Source of the DNA: Planctomycetota bacterium
GTDB taxonomy: Bacteria; Planctomycetota; Phycisphaerae; Phycisphaerales; SM1A02
Length of the DNA: 64,000 nt
Direction of reading: 5' to 3'
Assembly (NCBI GenBank): GCA_024230295.1
Contig: JAAERN010000147.1
Coordinates: 98,080 to 162,079, forward strand
Part shown: piece after piece, positions 8,358 through 17,997 of the stretch
Layout of the letters: every line of letters begins with the position of its first letter
Position numbering within the stretch: position 1 is the stretch's first letter
The notes under the pieces: model-generated
What the model was told of the DNA's origin: nothing
What the model saw: only the letters and a program-made list of their open reading frames with translations
Databases searched by the model: none
Position numbers and translations under genes: made by a program

Positions 8358-9659
8358 TCAACGCCCCTCCTTGCCGGCTCGGACCAGTTCGCCTTGTTGC
8401 ACCGGGCTTGTGATTACCCTCTCGCCGGGCGTGAGTCCTGTTCGCACTTCCCGCCACCCATCAACAGTCGCCTCGCCGAGCGTAACCGCCTTTGAGATTG
8501 CGTAGTTGTCGTCTGAGATCACCATGACGGTGTCTCCCAGAAGAATGGCGCTGGCCGGCACGAAAACCCGCTCGACCGTTCGGGTCGCAGCCCCCGATCC
8601 CGTCGGATTCGGTTGAAGAATGCGAACTCTGGCGAGCATGTCGGGCTTGAGCAGGTCGGCCGGATCGTTGATGCGAACCTTTGCTTCGAGTGTGTTCTTC
8701 TGCAAATCGGCGCGGTGCACGAACCGCGTGACTTCGCCGGTGAACACGGTATCGGGAAGTACATCGACGATGATCTCGGCCGGGTACCCAACGCCCACGC
8801 CAGCGGCGTCCGCGAGAGGAACATCGGCCCGGACCTGCAACTTCGCCGGGTCATAGAGATGAATCACATGCGAGGCGTGCTCCCCGTTTCCAAAGCGAAT
8901 GACGGAACCTGGTGAAGTCAATCGTTCGATGACAATGCCGTCGATGGGGGACCGCACGGTAGTGCGAGCAAGTGCAAGTTCGGCCTCTTCGAGTTTCGCG
9001 GCTGCCACGGCGATGAGCGACTTGGCGGAGCCCTCTTTGGCGCCAAGTACGCCGCGACGAGCTTCCAACATTGCGACTTCGGCATCAGCAGCTTCGATTG
9101 AAATGCGGAGCCGCTCGACCGGTCCGGCAGCAACAGCGCCGTCATCAACAAGCGCCGCCTTGCGGCGATACTCGTCCTGCAATGAGCGGCGGCCGGCTTT
9201 GGCAGCGGCGATTTCGGGTTCGATGGCGAGTGTGGCCGCCTTGGCACTCTCGAAACTTCGCTCAGCCACGGAAAGATCCGCCGTGGCTCGGTCTTGAGCG
9301 ATTCTCGCATCATCAGAGACGAGTTGCGCGACTGGTTGCCCGGTTGTGACGCGATCGCCTTCCAGAACGAGCATGTCTTGCACGACGCCCTCGACCAGAG
9401 CGCCCGCGTAGACGCTGAAGGGATCTGCCTCTATCCATCCCGGGGCTTGGATGACGCGGCTGCTGTCTTGGGAAACGTCCAGCGGCTCATCGGTCTCGAC
9501 GCCACGAACGACGACCGTGACCGCATCGACCACTGTGGCAGGCCTGATCGCGTGCCATCCCGCATACAGGAGAACACATACCGTGGCAGCAAGAATGATC
9601 AAGGGGACGACGAGACGAGCGAACCATCGACGGCGCGGTATGGCAATAGAAGTCATCAT
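8358..9659 (-). CDS. Periplasmic membrane-fusion (HlyD/RND-type adaptor) protein
   Basis: A 433-residue adaptor linking the inner-membrane ABC complex to the outer-membrane channel. Residues 16-38 form an N-terminal membrane anchor. The biotinyl-lipoyl-like half-motif VEGVVQDMLVLEGDRVTTGQPVAQL is near residue 90. A long coiled coil follows (about 110-215: QDRATADLSVAERSFESAK and on), then the second half RSPIDGIVIERLTSPGSVI and beta-barrel and membrane-proximal domains (ERVITSPVQQGELV). The ATG overlaps the TolC-like gene's stop (ATGA). The gene order channel-adaptor-ATPase-permeases supports a MacA-like role. Confidence 0.9.
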   Translation of the reverse strand: MMTSIAIPRRRWFARLVVPLIILAATVCVLLYAGWHAIRPATVVDAVTVVVRGVETDEPLDVSQDSSRVIQAPGWIEADPFSVYAGALVEGVVQDMLVLEGDRVTTGQPVAQLVSDDARIAQDRATADLSVAERSFESAKAATLAIEPEIAAAKAGRRSLQDEYRRKAALVDDGAVAAGPVERLRISIEAADAEVAMLEARRGVLGAKEGSAKSLIAVAAAKLEEAELALARTTVRSPIDGIVIERLTSPGSVIRFGNGEHASHVIHLYDPAKLQVRADVPLADAAGVGVGYPAEIIVDVLPDTVFTGEVTRFVHRADLQKNTLEAKVRINDPADLLKPDMLARVRILQPNPTGSGAATRTVERVFVPASAILLGDTVMVISDDNYAISKAVTLGEATVDGWREVRTGLTPGERVITSPVQQGELVRAGKEGR

Positions 9660-11077
9660 GACTGGTTCTCCACAATTTTCGTTGCGGCGTAGTCAGTGGC
9701 GGGCAACGCGGTGAACGTTCCGCCGACGGCGCTGCGAAGTGCGATGAGCGCCTCGGATTCCGCGAGTTTCTGCGTGACGAGTGTGTGCTGGGCGGCGATG
9801 TGTTGCTCCTGTGCAAGAAGCAGGACTGTCAAGTCAATGACGCCTTCGGCATAGGCAGCTTGGCTGCGGTCAAGGGCGTTGCACGCTGCGGGCAGGAGTT
9901 CGGATTCGGTCACAGCCGACAGCGAAACTGCTTCTCGCCACCGGCTCCCGGCATCACGAACTTCGTACTCGATGCGGTTGGCCAGATTGATCCACTCAAG
10001 CCGGGCTGTGTTGATTCGAGCGGAGGCCTTGGCGATGGCTGGATCGCCGTTGTCGAAGATAGGGATCGTCAGCGTAGCGCCCGGTATGACGGACTTGCGA
10101 TCACTGGCGTTGCGTTGCCATCCGAATGTGAAACTGACTTCCGGGAGCCGCTTGGCGCCGGCGAGCGAGAGGCCAGCGAGTTCCTGCTCAACGGTGACAC
10201 GGGCTGCAGCGAGGTCGAGCCGCTGTGATGCTGCAAGTTCGCAGAGCACGATGTCGTCATCAAATGCCGGTTGCTGTACTCCAACAGGTTCGGCGGCAGA
10301 CCAGTATGTGTCGTGCCCTGGCCAGCCGATACTGCCAAGCAAGGCAAGCTGAGCCTGTTCGAGACTTCGAGCAGCGGCAGTGACTGCATTCTTGGCCATG
10401 TGCACGTCCACTGCAGCGCGGTCAACGTCAAGCGCTGCAGATTCACCGACGGCCAGTCGCCGCCTGATGATGTGAAGCGACTGTTCGGTGATGGCAAGAT
10501 TCTGCTTGTCGAACGCCAGGAGATCTTGCGCGGCAAGTACACGGACGTGGTCGCGTGCAACCCGCTCGGCAAGATCGATGGTGGCGGAGCCTGCAGAGAG
10601 TACGGATTCACGCAGCGCTGCTTCTGCAATTGCGATGCGATCGGGACGCGTCCAGAGCCAAGTGAGCGTCTGAAGCCCTCGCAGAACAGCCGGAGCGCCG
10701 GCAAGTCCGTCGGTTGCAATTCCGATACCGAATCCAATGGTCGGATTGGGGAGGAGTTCGGATTGGACGAAATCTGCACGCCGCTCGGCGATATGGGCCA
10801 GCGAGATTCGCACCGCCGGGTCATTCTGAAGCGCGACGAGCAGTGCGGCTTCGGCGGTGAGAGGATCGATTCCGTTCCATGCGGTGCTTCGCACATCGAG
10901 CGGCTGAGCCCACGTCGATGCAGTGCTGGCGCCGAGACGCTCAGATGCAAGTGTCGAAGCCCGATCGATATCGGCAGCCGGGTCGAGGGTTGAGCAGCCC
11001 ATGACAAGCAGAGTTGTAACAGGCCACCATGATGGTCGAGTACGCCGCCGTAGTGGCGGCCAAATAGAAATGTGCAT
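9656..11077 (-). CDS. TolC-like outer-membrane efflux lipoprotein
   Basis: A 473-residue outer-membrane factor. The N-terminus carries a signal with lipobox VMGC (Cys near residue 28), so it is probably lipidated like OprM/NodT proteins. The remainder has the two internal outer-membrane-efflux repeats: ALLVALQNDPAVRISLAHIAERRADFVQSELLPNP in the first half, and LAAARVTVEQELAGLSLAGAKRLPEVSFTFGW with IFDNGDPAIAKASARINTARLEW in the second. It heads the exporter operon. The CAT at 11075-11077 gives the start. A cysteine-rich exported protein lies just upstream in the same direction. Confidence 0.88.
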   Translation of the reverse strand: MHISIWPPLRRRTRPSWWPVTTLLVMGCSTLDPAADIDRASTLASERLGASTASTWAQPLDVRSTAWNGIDPLTAEAALLVALQNDPAVRISLAHIAERRADFVQSELLPNPTIGFGIGIATDGLAGAPAVLRGLQTLTWLWTRPDRIAIAEAALRESVLSAGSATIDLAERVARDHVRVLAAQDLLAFDKQNLAITEQSLHIIRRRLAVGESAALDVDRAAVDVHMAKNAVTAAARSLEQAQLALLGSIGWPGHDTYWSAAEPVGVQQPAFDDDIVLCELAASQRLDLAAARVTVEQELAGLSLAGAKRLPEVSFTFGWQRNASDRKSVIPGATLTIPIFDNGDPAIAKASARINTARLEWINLANRIEYEVRDAGSRWREAVSLSAVTESELLPAACNALDRSQAAYAEGVIDLTVLLLAQEQHIAAQHTLVTQKLAESEALIALRSAVGGTFTALPATDYAATKIVENQS

Positions 11078-11155
11078 GACAAGAGTCCAAGTGAATCAAA
11101 AACACAGCATCACCGTCGATGAGTCGGCGGCGTAGAAGAGACGCTTCGTGTTGAT

Positions 11156-11575
11156 TCAGACTTGGAGGATGGTCGCGTGGCGCAGTGGGGGCGCAGAGGC
11201 ACCCCATGGGCCAGGCGGTGGCCCCTTTGCTTGGCGACGAACGACCTTCTCGGCAGCAACGACCGATGGGGTTGCGATGATTACGGGCCAATCAATCGCG
11301 GCACCGATGGCATCCACCGGCGGCATCCATTGGTCGATGCTTGGGGGCGCCTTGAAGCAGCATGCGTTGGCGCATCCATCAGGCTCACTGCTGGGAGTCG
11401 ACTGCTTGTCGCTGTCGCACTTCGAGGAGTCGCAGCAGCAACTGACAATGGCAGTAGCGTTGGGATCTGCTGGCGAGGCGGCCATGCTCTTCACGATGCA
11501 GCAGCACAGCGGCATCGTTGCTGCAAGCAGCAGTACGATGCATCGGCGGCCCAGATCTGTGGGAATCGAAGACAT
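11156..11575 (-). CDS. Cysteine-rich secreted protein upstream of the exporter
   Basis: A 139-residue protein from the ATG at 11575 (MSSIPTDLGRRCIVLLLAAT...), chosen because it places a signal peptide at the N-terminus; the frame also stays open to 11641. The mature part has clusters CCC, SCCCDSSKCDSD and CANACC, twelve cysteines in about 60 residues, and a proline-rich tail. It is located 78 bases upstream of the efflux operon on the same strand. Such runs suggest metal binding, but no known motif is matched. A metal-related role for the exporter is speculation from this neighbour. The coding status is moderately sure. Confidence 0.5.
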   Translation of the reverse strand: MSSIPTDLGRRCIVLLLAATMPLCCCIVKSMAASPADPNATAIVSCCCDSSKCDSDKQSTPSSEPDGCANACCFKAPPSIDQWMPPVDAIGAAIDWPVIIATPSVVAAEKVVRRQAKGPPPGPWGASAPPLRHATILQV

Positions 11576-11853
11576 GGCCCACCAGCCTACGATCGGGCGG
11601 GTGCAGGTGCAAGCATGTGTTGGTGGATCAAGGGGCTTCATCAGGTGAATGGTGCGGTGCGGGTGTTATTCCCGGTCACAGCGTGCCAGAAAGACCCCAG
11701 GTGGGGAAGGCCTTAGGGGATATTCCGATTCGCCAGCCAGCACAGCACCAACTGCAAGGAGTGCGCCGAGATCGAACCAGTGCAGTCGAAGAAGCCGCAT
11801 GGCGCGACGATACGGTGATGATGGTGCTGCGTGTGTCGGTCTCATCCGCGCAG
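11576..11853. other. Intergenic region, no gene seen
   Basis: The stretch between the cysteine-rich gene and the hairpin at 11854 holds no open frame with a ribosome site or family resemblance on either strand. It must contain the promoter of the minus-strand exporter block. Confidence 0.5.
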
Positions 11854-11893
11854 CACCACGCCCCGCAGGAAGAGTCTTGCGGGGCGTGGCGTG
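11854..11893 (-). terminator. Strong inverted repeat after the cysteine-repeat secreted protein
   Basis: CACCACGCCCCGCA (11854-11867) pairs with TGCGGGGCGTGGCGTG (11878-11893) around a 10-base loop, 25 bases past the stop of the minus-strand gene at 11918. No T tract follows on either strand, so termination may be factor-dependent or the hairpin may protect the 3' end. Confidence 0.6.
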
Positions 11894-11917
11894 TGAGCAC
11901 AGATGATCCTGTGAGGA

Positions 11918-14269
11918 TCAGATACTCCAGTTAGCGAGGACTTCAAGAAGATCGGCCATGTCAACCTCGCCGCTCTGGTCGAGGTCTGCGATATCGCAGT
12001 CTTGGTCCACGCCGTCGCACACTTCGCCCCAGAGACCGATCAGGAACATCAGGTCGTCGACATTCACGACGCCGTCGAGGTCAAAGTCGCCGGGGAGCAC
12101 GATGATGCACATGGGCAGTTCGATGCACTTGGTCTCTGTGCACACAGCGCCGTTGCTGAAAGTGACCTCAAAGTCGATGCACACGGTCGAACCCTGGGAG
12201 GCGCCGGTCAGCACCGAATCGAAGGGCCATGAGTGCAGTGGAGGCAGCGACATCGAAACGTAGTCAGGGCTGAGCGATGTGCCGGATGGCGGCGTCATCG
12301 AGACACTGGTGATCGCGCTGCCTGCATCCATGTTGCTTACGCCGAGGTGCAGATCAAACTGGAACGGTGGGAAGTAGCTGAGGCAGTCGATGTCCAAGAC
12401 CTGAATCAAGGGGCAGTCAGCGACTGGATCGGGATCTTCGGACCGACGGGTGACAACCAGATCGCCGAGTAGCGTCTTGTCCTGAATGGACAGATTGTCG
12501 TTGTAGTCGATCAGCCAGCTGTCCACGATGGATCCGCCAGTGGAGGGAAGTCCCTGGAAGCCGTAGATGTTGTCGCCACTGCCGAGGTGAAGCGCGTCGC
12601 CAGAGGCCCAGACGCGTGTGTCCTTGGCATCGACGCCGCCAGCGGCGGACTCGGCGATGCTGCCGACGTGGAAGACGTGGGGTGTCAGTACCCAACCTGT
12701 GGAGGAGCATTCGTACTCAAGGACACGGGCATTGTGGGCGCTCATGTTGGTGATCCCGGCCTGTGATCGCTCGCCGAGCACCATCGTGCCCTCGGGGCTG
12801 AAGTCGATGTCGGCAACCGGGGAGGAGTAGGCGTAGTTGCCATCGATGTAGAAGTCGGCCAATGTGATTTCAAGTTGGCCTGTACTCGCAACTGGTGCGC
12901 CGCTGCCGTCGAGTTCCACGGACCACACTTCGTTCTGGACGGATGTGGACGAATTGCTGAGGTCCTTGTTCCAGAGGCCGTAGTAGAGCCGCTCGCCATT
13001 GACTTCGAGTCCGAAGGGGCGATCGCCAAGAGCGACTGGGCCGGGGCTGCCGGTCCACGGGGTGCCGTGATCGAACGTGTCGAGAATGGCGCCGGTTGCG
13101 TAGTCGAGCCGGTAGATGAGACCGTCTTCGAAGTTGCTGACGAAGAACTGCCCGTGCTCGCAGTCATAGGTGATTGAGCCAAGGCTGCTGTTTGCGGTGG
13201 GAAGCACGGCGAAGGTTGATATGGCTGCAGTGTCGGTGTCGATGCGATACACGGCGCCCCAACCGGACGGACCCATGACGTCAACATTCCATGTTTGTGA
13301 GGCAGTGACAAAGATGTTGCCTTTTTCATCGATTGCGAGCCCAAGGATGCTGCCGAGATTGGCGCTTGTCCAACTGGGGTGGGCATAGCGGCCGATCGGG
13401 AACGCTGTGTTGAAGGGCTGGGAGCCGATGCCGGTGAGGTCGAAGACTGTCAGCATGCGGTCACCGGGGATGCCAGGCGAAACAGTCTGCACGGCGACGC
13501 GGCCGGGGCCGAAGGCCATGAATTCCTGGTCATCGTAATTGGGACGTCCAGCGCAGTCGCTGCCAGCAACGCTCTCGCATCCGATTGGATCGCAGTTGAC
13601 GCCAGGGTCTGTGCAGTGCGAACCGGCGCCGTACCAGACGCCCGACTGAGCGTGGCAATCGGCTATGGTCGTTTCAATGCAGTACCAGTAAGCGGATCCG
13701 GGTTCCTCTTCGACGCAGCAGGCGCCGTCCTCGGGAATCGGATCACACTCAACGAATGGATCGGAGCAGACGCTCCCGGGTCCGTACCAGTAGCCGCCGA
13801 GGTCGACGCAGTACTCTTCGATCATCTCGGCGCAGACCAGGCCGTAGGTCGGATCTTCATAGCAGCAGGCGCCGTGGTCAGGCTCGGGCGGACATTCGAT
13901 TGAAGGGTCGCTACAGGAGAGGTCGGGGTACCAGGTGCCACCCATGTCGTCGCACTTGTAGTCCTCTATGACTGCGCAGTGCCAACCGGCCGCGTCCTCA
14001 AAGCAGCACGCCCCCTCTGTTGGAAGTGGGTCGCACTCGACGAATGGGTCGGCGCAGTTGGTGCCGACGCCGTAGTGGAATCCGCCCAGATCAGAGCACT
14101 GATCGGGGCTGACCTCGATACACACCAGTCCGCCCATATCCGGGTCGTCGTAGCAGCATGCCCCTGAGGGGTCATCTGCATCTGCGAGCGAGGCTGATGT
14201 AAGGGCTGACAGGGTAGAAACGAGGATTGCGGATGCAATGTGACGCTGACGGGGGGCTAGGGGGCTCAT
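11918..14269 (-). CDS. Large secreted protein: four Cys repeats, beta-propeller-like region, dockerin-like tail
   Basis: A 783-residue exported protein. The ATG at 14269 is preferred over 14281 because a GGAG site lies 6 bases before it. A signal peptide covers about residues 1-30. Four tandem repeats of about 48 residues follow, each GACC....C......C..xGG.WYG.G..C.DP...CDP (about residues 35-230). The middle contains propeller-like segments such as SILGLAIDEKGNIFVTASQTW and GSITYDCEHGQFFVSNFEDG. Near residue 640 is a DUF11/CARDB-like stretch. The C-terminus is a dockerin-like pair (GDFDLDGVVNVDDLMFLIGLWG and DLDQSGEVDMADLLEVLANW). Probably a cell-surface or matrix protein; enzymatic activity is not evident. 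Confidence 0.85.
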   Translation of the reverse strand: MSPLAPRQRHIASAILVSTLSALTSASLADADDPSGACCYDDPDMGGLVCIEVSPDQCSDLGGFHYGVGTNCADPFVECDPLPTEGACCFEDAAGWHCAVIEDYKCDDMGGTWYPDLSCSDPSIECPPEPDHGACCYEDPTYGLVCAEMIEEYCVDLGGYWYGPGSVCSDPFVECDPIPEDGACCVEEEPGSAYWYCIETTIADCHAQSGVWYGAGSHCTDPGVNCDPIGCESVAGSDCAGRPNYDDQEFMAFGPGRVAVQTVSPGIPGDRMLTVFDLTGIGSQPFNTAFPIGRYAHPSWTSANLGSILGLAIDEKGNIFVTASQTWNVDVMGPSGWGAVYRIDTDTAAISTFAVLPTANSSLGSITYDCEHGQFFVSNFEDGLIYRLDYATGAILDTFDHGTPWTGSPGPVALGDRPFGLEVNGERLYYGLWNKDLSNSSTSVQNEVWSVELDGSGAPVASTGQLEITLADFYIDGNYAYSSPVADIDFSPEGTMVLGERSQAGITNMSAHNARVLEYECSSTGWVLTPHVFHVGSIAESAAGGVDAKDTRVWASGDALHLGSGDNIYGFQGLPSTGGSIVDSWLIDYNDNLSIQDKTLLGDLVVTRRSEDPDPVADCPLIQVLDIDCLSYFPPFQFDLHLGVSNMDAGSAITSVSMTPPSGTSLSPDYVSMSLPPLHSWPFDSVLTGASQGSTVCIDFEVTFSNGAVCTETKCIELPMCIIVLPGDFDLDGVVNVDDLMFLIGLWGEVCDGVDQDCDIADLDQSGEVDMADLLEVLANWSI

Positions 14270-14702
14270 GACGATCTCCATTTTGGTGATTTAGCGGAAG
14301 CAAAGGCTTCCTCACCATGTCTCCGTATCTGGCCTCTGAATCTGTCAGCACGGAGGGGATCGCCGGCAAATAAACAGCAAATCGTTGTGCTGCAGCCGTT
14401 TGGGCGGCGTGGTGTGGGGGCCCAATCAAATGCTGGGCACCCACCAACATGGCTTGGGAAGGCAGAAAGTGAGGTTTTTGGGGCCTGGTACTGCTTCGGT
14501 ACCCTTCTGCCCATTTGTTATCTCAGCGGCAGGAAATCGGCGTCATTGCTATCTCAGCGTCAACGAGAACGGGGTTCCGCCATTCGGTGGAACCTTGAGC
14601 AATCGGCGGTTTATGGCGAGTAATACTGGACATCGAGGTCGTTTGGGCCGATCCTTGCCAGATGGACCGGTGCGCGGTGCTTTGCTTGGAGGCGGCGATT
14701 TT
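14270..14702. promoter_or_regulatory. Divergent intergenic region with nested hairpin
   Basis: This 433-base gap separates two divergent genes for large exported proteins and must hold both promoters. On the plus strand an outer stem GGCAGAA (14461-14467) / TTCTGCC (14505-14511) encloses an inner stem GGTAC (14487-14491) / GTACC (14499-14503). It lies about 190 bases before the multihaem gene and could be a leader structure. It does not match a riboswitch class I know. Confidence 0.35.
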
Positions 14703-17700
14703 ATGGCTATCAGAATGGTGACTCAGGGGTGGGGACCTCGATGCGCTGCTGTGGCCGGAATGTGCACCGTCGTAGGCGTCGCCGCGGCCATGCCGGGCAT
14801 GTCCCGCAGTGGCACTGTGAACCCTCATGTGTCCGCCCCATCGCACGGCTTTGCCAGTGTCGATGTCCCGTTGACGTTCAATCCTGGAATCGGTCCGGTG
14901 AAGGTTGAGACTCCTGAAGGCATCGAGTGGATCGAGCAGTGCGTGCGGCGTGAGCCAGGAACGCGCGGCGAGGTGTATCCGGGATGCCTTGAATGCCACG
15001 GCGAACTCGAGTCAGCGACAGTAAACATGGCGGGTCTCGATCTGGATTGCACGTTCTGCCATGGTGGCGATCCCGACGCCACGACCAAGGAACTCGCGCA
15101 CATTCATCCGAACGGCAATGTTGTCTATGGCGCTGCCATCCCGCCAATTGATGACGACCTCGACTACCAGAGATTCGTCAATCCGTCGAACCTGCGCGCC
15201 GCACAACAAGTCTGCGGCATCTGCCATTCCAACGCTGCCCGCGATTTGCTCAAGAGTATGATGGCGACGACGGCGGGGCACTACTCTGGCGGCTTCTACC
15301 AAAACGACGTTGTCGACACGAAGGAAGCCATTTATGGGACCTTCGCGATTGAAGACAACGATGGCTGGGTGCCTGAAAACGCCGTGGAATCTCTTCTCGA
15401 CCTCTTGATCTATGACGGCGTGGGCGATCCGCTCGTGGCCGCCACCCATTATCAGGCTGTGCCATCGCAGGCGTGTGCACGTTGCCATCTTTGGTCGCGA
15501 GGCAAGGGATACCGAGGAGCCGAGGGGCAGGACGGCCTGTACCGCGCCGATGGCTGTGCGGCATGTCACATGCTGTACGACAACGATGGCTTGTCGCAAA
15601 GTGCAGATACTTCGATCGATCACACGCAGCCCGGCCATCCACGAATCCACACGATTACGCGGCGAGTTCCGACGGAGCAGTGCCTGCACTGCCATCACCG
15701 CGGCGCTCGAATCGGCCTCTCATACACAGGGCGAGCTCAGATGCCACCGCGGCTTCCATCCGGCCCCGGTGTTCCCGGGACGACCGACGAGAAGTTCAAT
15801 TCCAATTATCACTACTCGGTGGCGGACACGAATCCACCCGACATTCACCACGAACTTGGTATGCACTGCATCGATTGTCACGTCAAGACCGAGATCATGG
15901 GCGACGGCAATATCTACAGCCACATGGACCGTGCCACAAAAATCGAGTGCCGGACTTGTCACGGTACGCACGACACAGAGCCGACCATGACCGATCATGA
16001 CGGCGCTCCGATGCCGAATACGTGGCAGGATGGCGATGGCGGATGGATGCTCACCAGCAAGGTTGACGACGTCAATCACTCGATTCCACTGGCTTCGGAC
16101 GTAGTCGCCTCCAATCCAAAGGCCGCGCAGGCCATGGGGCATCATCACCTCAAGGACACGGGGGGGCTCGAGTGCTACGCGTGTCATACGTCATGGGTGC
16201 CGAACTGTTACGGCTGCCACTTCGAGCGTGACGAGACGCAGATGGGCCTCAACTATTGGACCGGCGAGTACGAGGTCGGCAAGGTCACGACGAACAACAA
16301 GATTTTCGAAGCTCTCCGGCAGTTCTCAATCGGACCCAACAGCGATGGTCGCATCGCGCCGTACATCGTCTCGTGCATGCCGATCGCGGATATCACTGCT
16401 GCCGATGGAACCAAGCTGCTTGACTACGTCATGCCTGTGTCAGGCAGCGGGATCTCGGGCTTGGCCCACAATCCTGTTCAGCCACATACGGTCCGCGGTG
16501 CAGGCGAAGTGCGAACCTGCGCAGAGTGCCATCGCTCGCCACCGACGCTGGGGTTCGGTACCGGAAGCGTGGACATCGCGAGAACGTTCGTTCATGGTGC
16601 AGGTTTCTCGGGCGTCTCATCGCATGATCGATGGGCCGATCCATTGACCCCCGTGCCGTCCGACCCGGTCGTTGATGGCATCCCGACCTATGGCATGGTG
16701 TCCATTCCGAACGTGATCGAGGGAACGGCGGACTTTATGTACGTCGCGCTCGGTTCCAGCGGCGTGAAACTACTTGATCGGTGCCCCGATGCGCCCGTCA
16801 ATCCCGTTTGGGAACTCACTGACTGCTTTGCGCTCGATGTGGAACGCAAGGCCCGCTATCTCTATGTTGTTGAAGCTGGCGTCGGTGTTCGGGTCTATGA
16901 CACCAGGCACCCAGAAACGCCTACGTTCATCACGACAATCGCCCTTCCAGGTGCGAAGCGGGTGACACAATGGGGGATCCATCTCTTTGTGTCGATGGCC
17001 GAGCAAGGCCTGGCGATCGTGGACTTGTCCGATGACTTGAATCCGATCGTCACTGCCGAAGTCTCGGGCATCAACGCGATCGACGTTCAGTTGATGGGCC
17101 ATTATCAGAGTGGATCGGACTTTGCCGTTCGAGCGTATGTCGCCGACCCGGACTTCGGGGTGCGCGTCATCGACCTCCTTCCTGACTTCGATTTCCCGAC
17201 GCTGCTGAGTGGACTTCCAATTGCGGATGGTGCCTACGGTCTCGATATGTATTCGCGTTGGCTGCCAGCTTCCGGAACAGAGCCATCCCACGAGCATGAC
17301 TATCTCTATGTAGCAGCCGGTGAGGATGGTTTGCACATCTTCGACATCACGGAGCCCGATGGCATTGTCGCAGCAGCGCATGTTGACACGCTGGCAGGCT
17401 TTGCCGCCGACGTGGACGTCAACAGTCAACTCTCGCCGCCCGGCGTGGACGACTACGCCGTGATCGCCAACGCAGATCTCGGCCTGCAGATCGTTGATGT
17501 GAATGATCCCAACAACCCGGTTGTCATCGGCGACGTCCCATCGTCAGCGCCGTGCGAGCGTGTGTTCGTCGAGGTGCAGCAACTGGATCGCTTCATCGAT
17601 GAGCAGGGCGTGCAACTCAAGGACACCTCCCATCCAAATACCGGCGTTTTCGACCGGGCGGACATCGTTCGAATCCTGAAAACGGATATTGGTTCGATCG

Positions 17701-17876
17701 AACCGTGCGATGGCGATCTCGACCAGTCGGGTGACGTTGGGGTCGATGACCTTTTCGCCATTCTGGGTGCTTGGGGACCGTGCGGCGGCTCGTGCCCCGA
17801 GGACATCAACGGCGACGGCTTCGTTGGCACGGATGATCTCTTGGCGGTGCTCTCGGGATGGGGTTCCTGCTGGTAG
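14703..17876 (+). CDS. Exported undecahaem c-type cytochrome fused to LVIVD repeats and dockerin-like tail
   Basis: A 1057-residue exported protein; ATG 14703 has a GGAGG site (14688-14692) and starts a signal peptide ending near residue 32 (VVGVAAAMPG). Eleven CxxCH haem sites lie between about residues 95 and 610: CLECH, CTFCH, CGICH, CARCH, CAACH, CLHCH, CIDCH, CRTCH, CYACH, CYGCH and CAECH. Residues about 660-970 carry LVIVD-type beta-propeller repeats (GSSGVKLLD, GVGVRVYDTRHPETPTF, GLAIVDLSDDLNP, GLHIFDITEPDG, GLQIVDVNDPNNP). The C-terminus has two dockerin-like repeats ending GWGSCW. A role in periplasmic or extracellular electron transfer is inferred; the electron partner is unknown. 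It is adjacent to the ETF/Fe-S oxidoreductase genes, but separated from them by a promoter region. Confidence 0.9.
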   Translation: MAIRMVTQGWGPRCAAVAGMCTVVGVAAAMPGMSRSGTVNPHVSAPSHGFASVDVPLTFNPGIGPVKVETPEGIEWIEQCVRREPGTRGEVYPGCLECHGELESATVNMAGLDLDCTFCHGGDPDATTKELAHIHPNGNVVYGAAIPPIDDDLDYQRFVNPSNLRAAQQVCGICHSNAARDLLKSMMATTAGHYSGGFYQNDVVDTKEAIYGTFAIEDNDGWVPENAVESLLDLLIYDGVGDPLVAATHYQAVPSQACARCHLWSRGKGYRGAEGQDGLYRADGCAACHMLYDNDGLSQSADTSIDHTQPGHPRIHTITRRVPTEQCLHCHHRGARIGLSYTGRAQMPPRLPSGPGVPGTTDEKFNSNYHYSVADTNPPDIHHELGMHCIDCHVKTEIMGDGNIYSHMDRATKIECRTCHGTHDTEPTMTDHDGAPMPNTWQDGDGGWMLTSKVDDVNHSIPLASDVVASNPKAAQAMGHHHLKDTGGLECYACHTSWVPNCYGCHFERDETQMGLNYWTGEYEVGKVTTNNKIFEALRQFSIGPNSDGRIAPYIVSCMPIADITAADGTKLLDYVMPVSGSGISGLAHNPVQPHTVRGAGEVRTCAECHRSPPTLGFGTGSVDIARTFVHGAGFSGVSSHDRWADPLTPVPSDPVVDGIPTYGMVSIPNVIEGTADFMYVALGSSGVKLLDRCPDAPVNPVWELTDCFALDVERKARYLYVVEAGVGVRVYDTRHPETPTFITTIALPGAKRVTQWGIHLFVSMAEQGLAIVDLSDDLNPIVTAEVSGINAIDVQLMGHYQSGSDFAVRAYVADPDFGVRVIDLLPDFDFPTLLSGLPIADGAYGLDMYSRWLPASGTEPSHEHDYLYVAAGEDGLHIFDITEPDGIVAAAHVDTLAGFAADVDVNSQLSPPGVDDYAVIANADLGLQIVDVNDPNNPVVIGDVPSSAPCERVFVEVQQLDRFIDEQGVQLKDTSHPNTGVFDRADIVRILKTDIGSIEPCDGDLDQSGDVGVDDLFAILGAWGPCGGSCPEDINGDGFVGTDDLLAVLSGWGSCW

Positions 17877-17943
17877 GCACGAAGGCCCATTTCCATCCAT
17901 GGGAGGCACAAGCGGGGGCTCAAACGGGGGCGATTCTATGCTA

Positions 17944-17957
17944 TACTGATATCAGTA
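17944..17957. promoter_or_regulatory. 14-bp palindrome overlapping a -10-like box before etfB
   Basis: TACTGATATCAGTA is a perfect palindrome. It overlaps the -10-like TATACT (17942-17947), 40 bases upstream of etfB. Its TGATATCA core recurs in the palindrome at 26306 between the TetR gene and bamA, so it is a candidate operator for the same regulator. Confidence 0.5.
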
Positions 17958-17997
17958 CCAGTTTATCTAGATTTATCCCCCTGTCCGGATCTTCCCT

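Noticed and set aside
14461..14511. Possible cyclic-di-GMP riboswitch in front of the multihaem gene
   Set aside because: There is a nested hairpin, but the conserved bases of GEMM-type riboswitches are absent.
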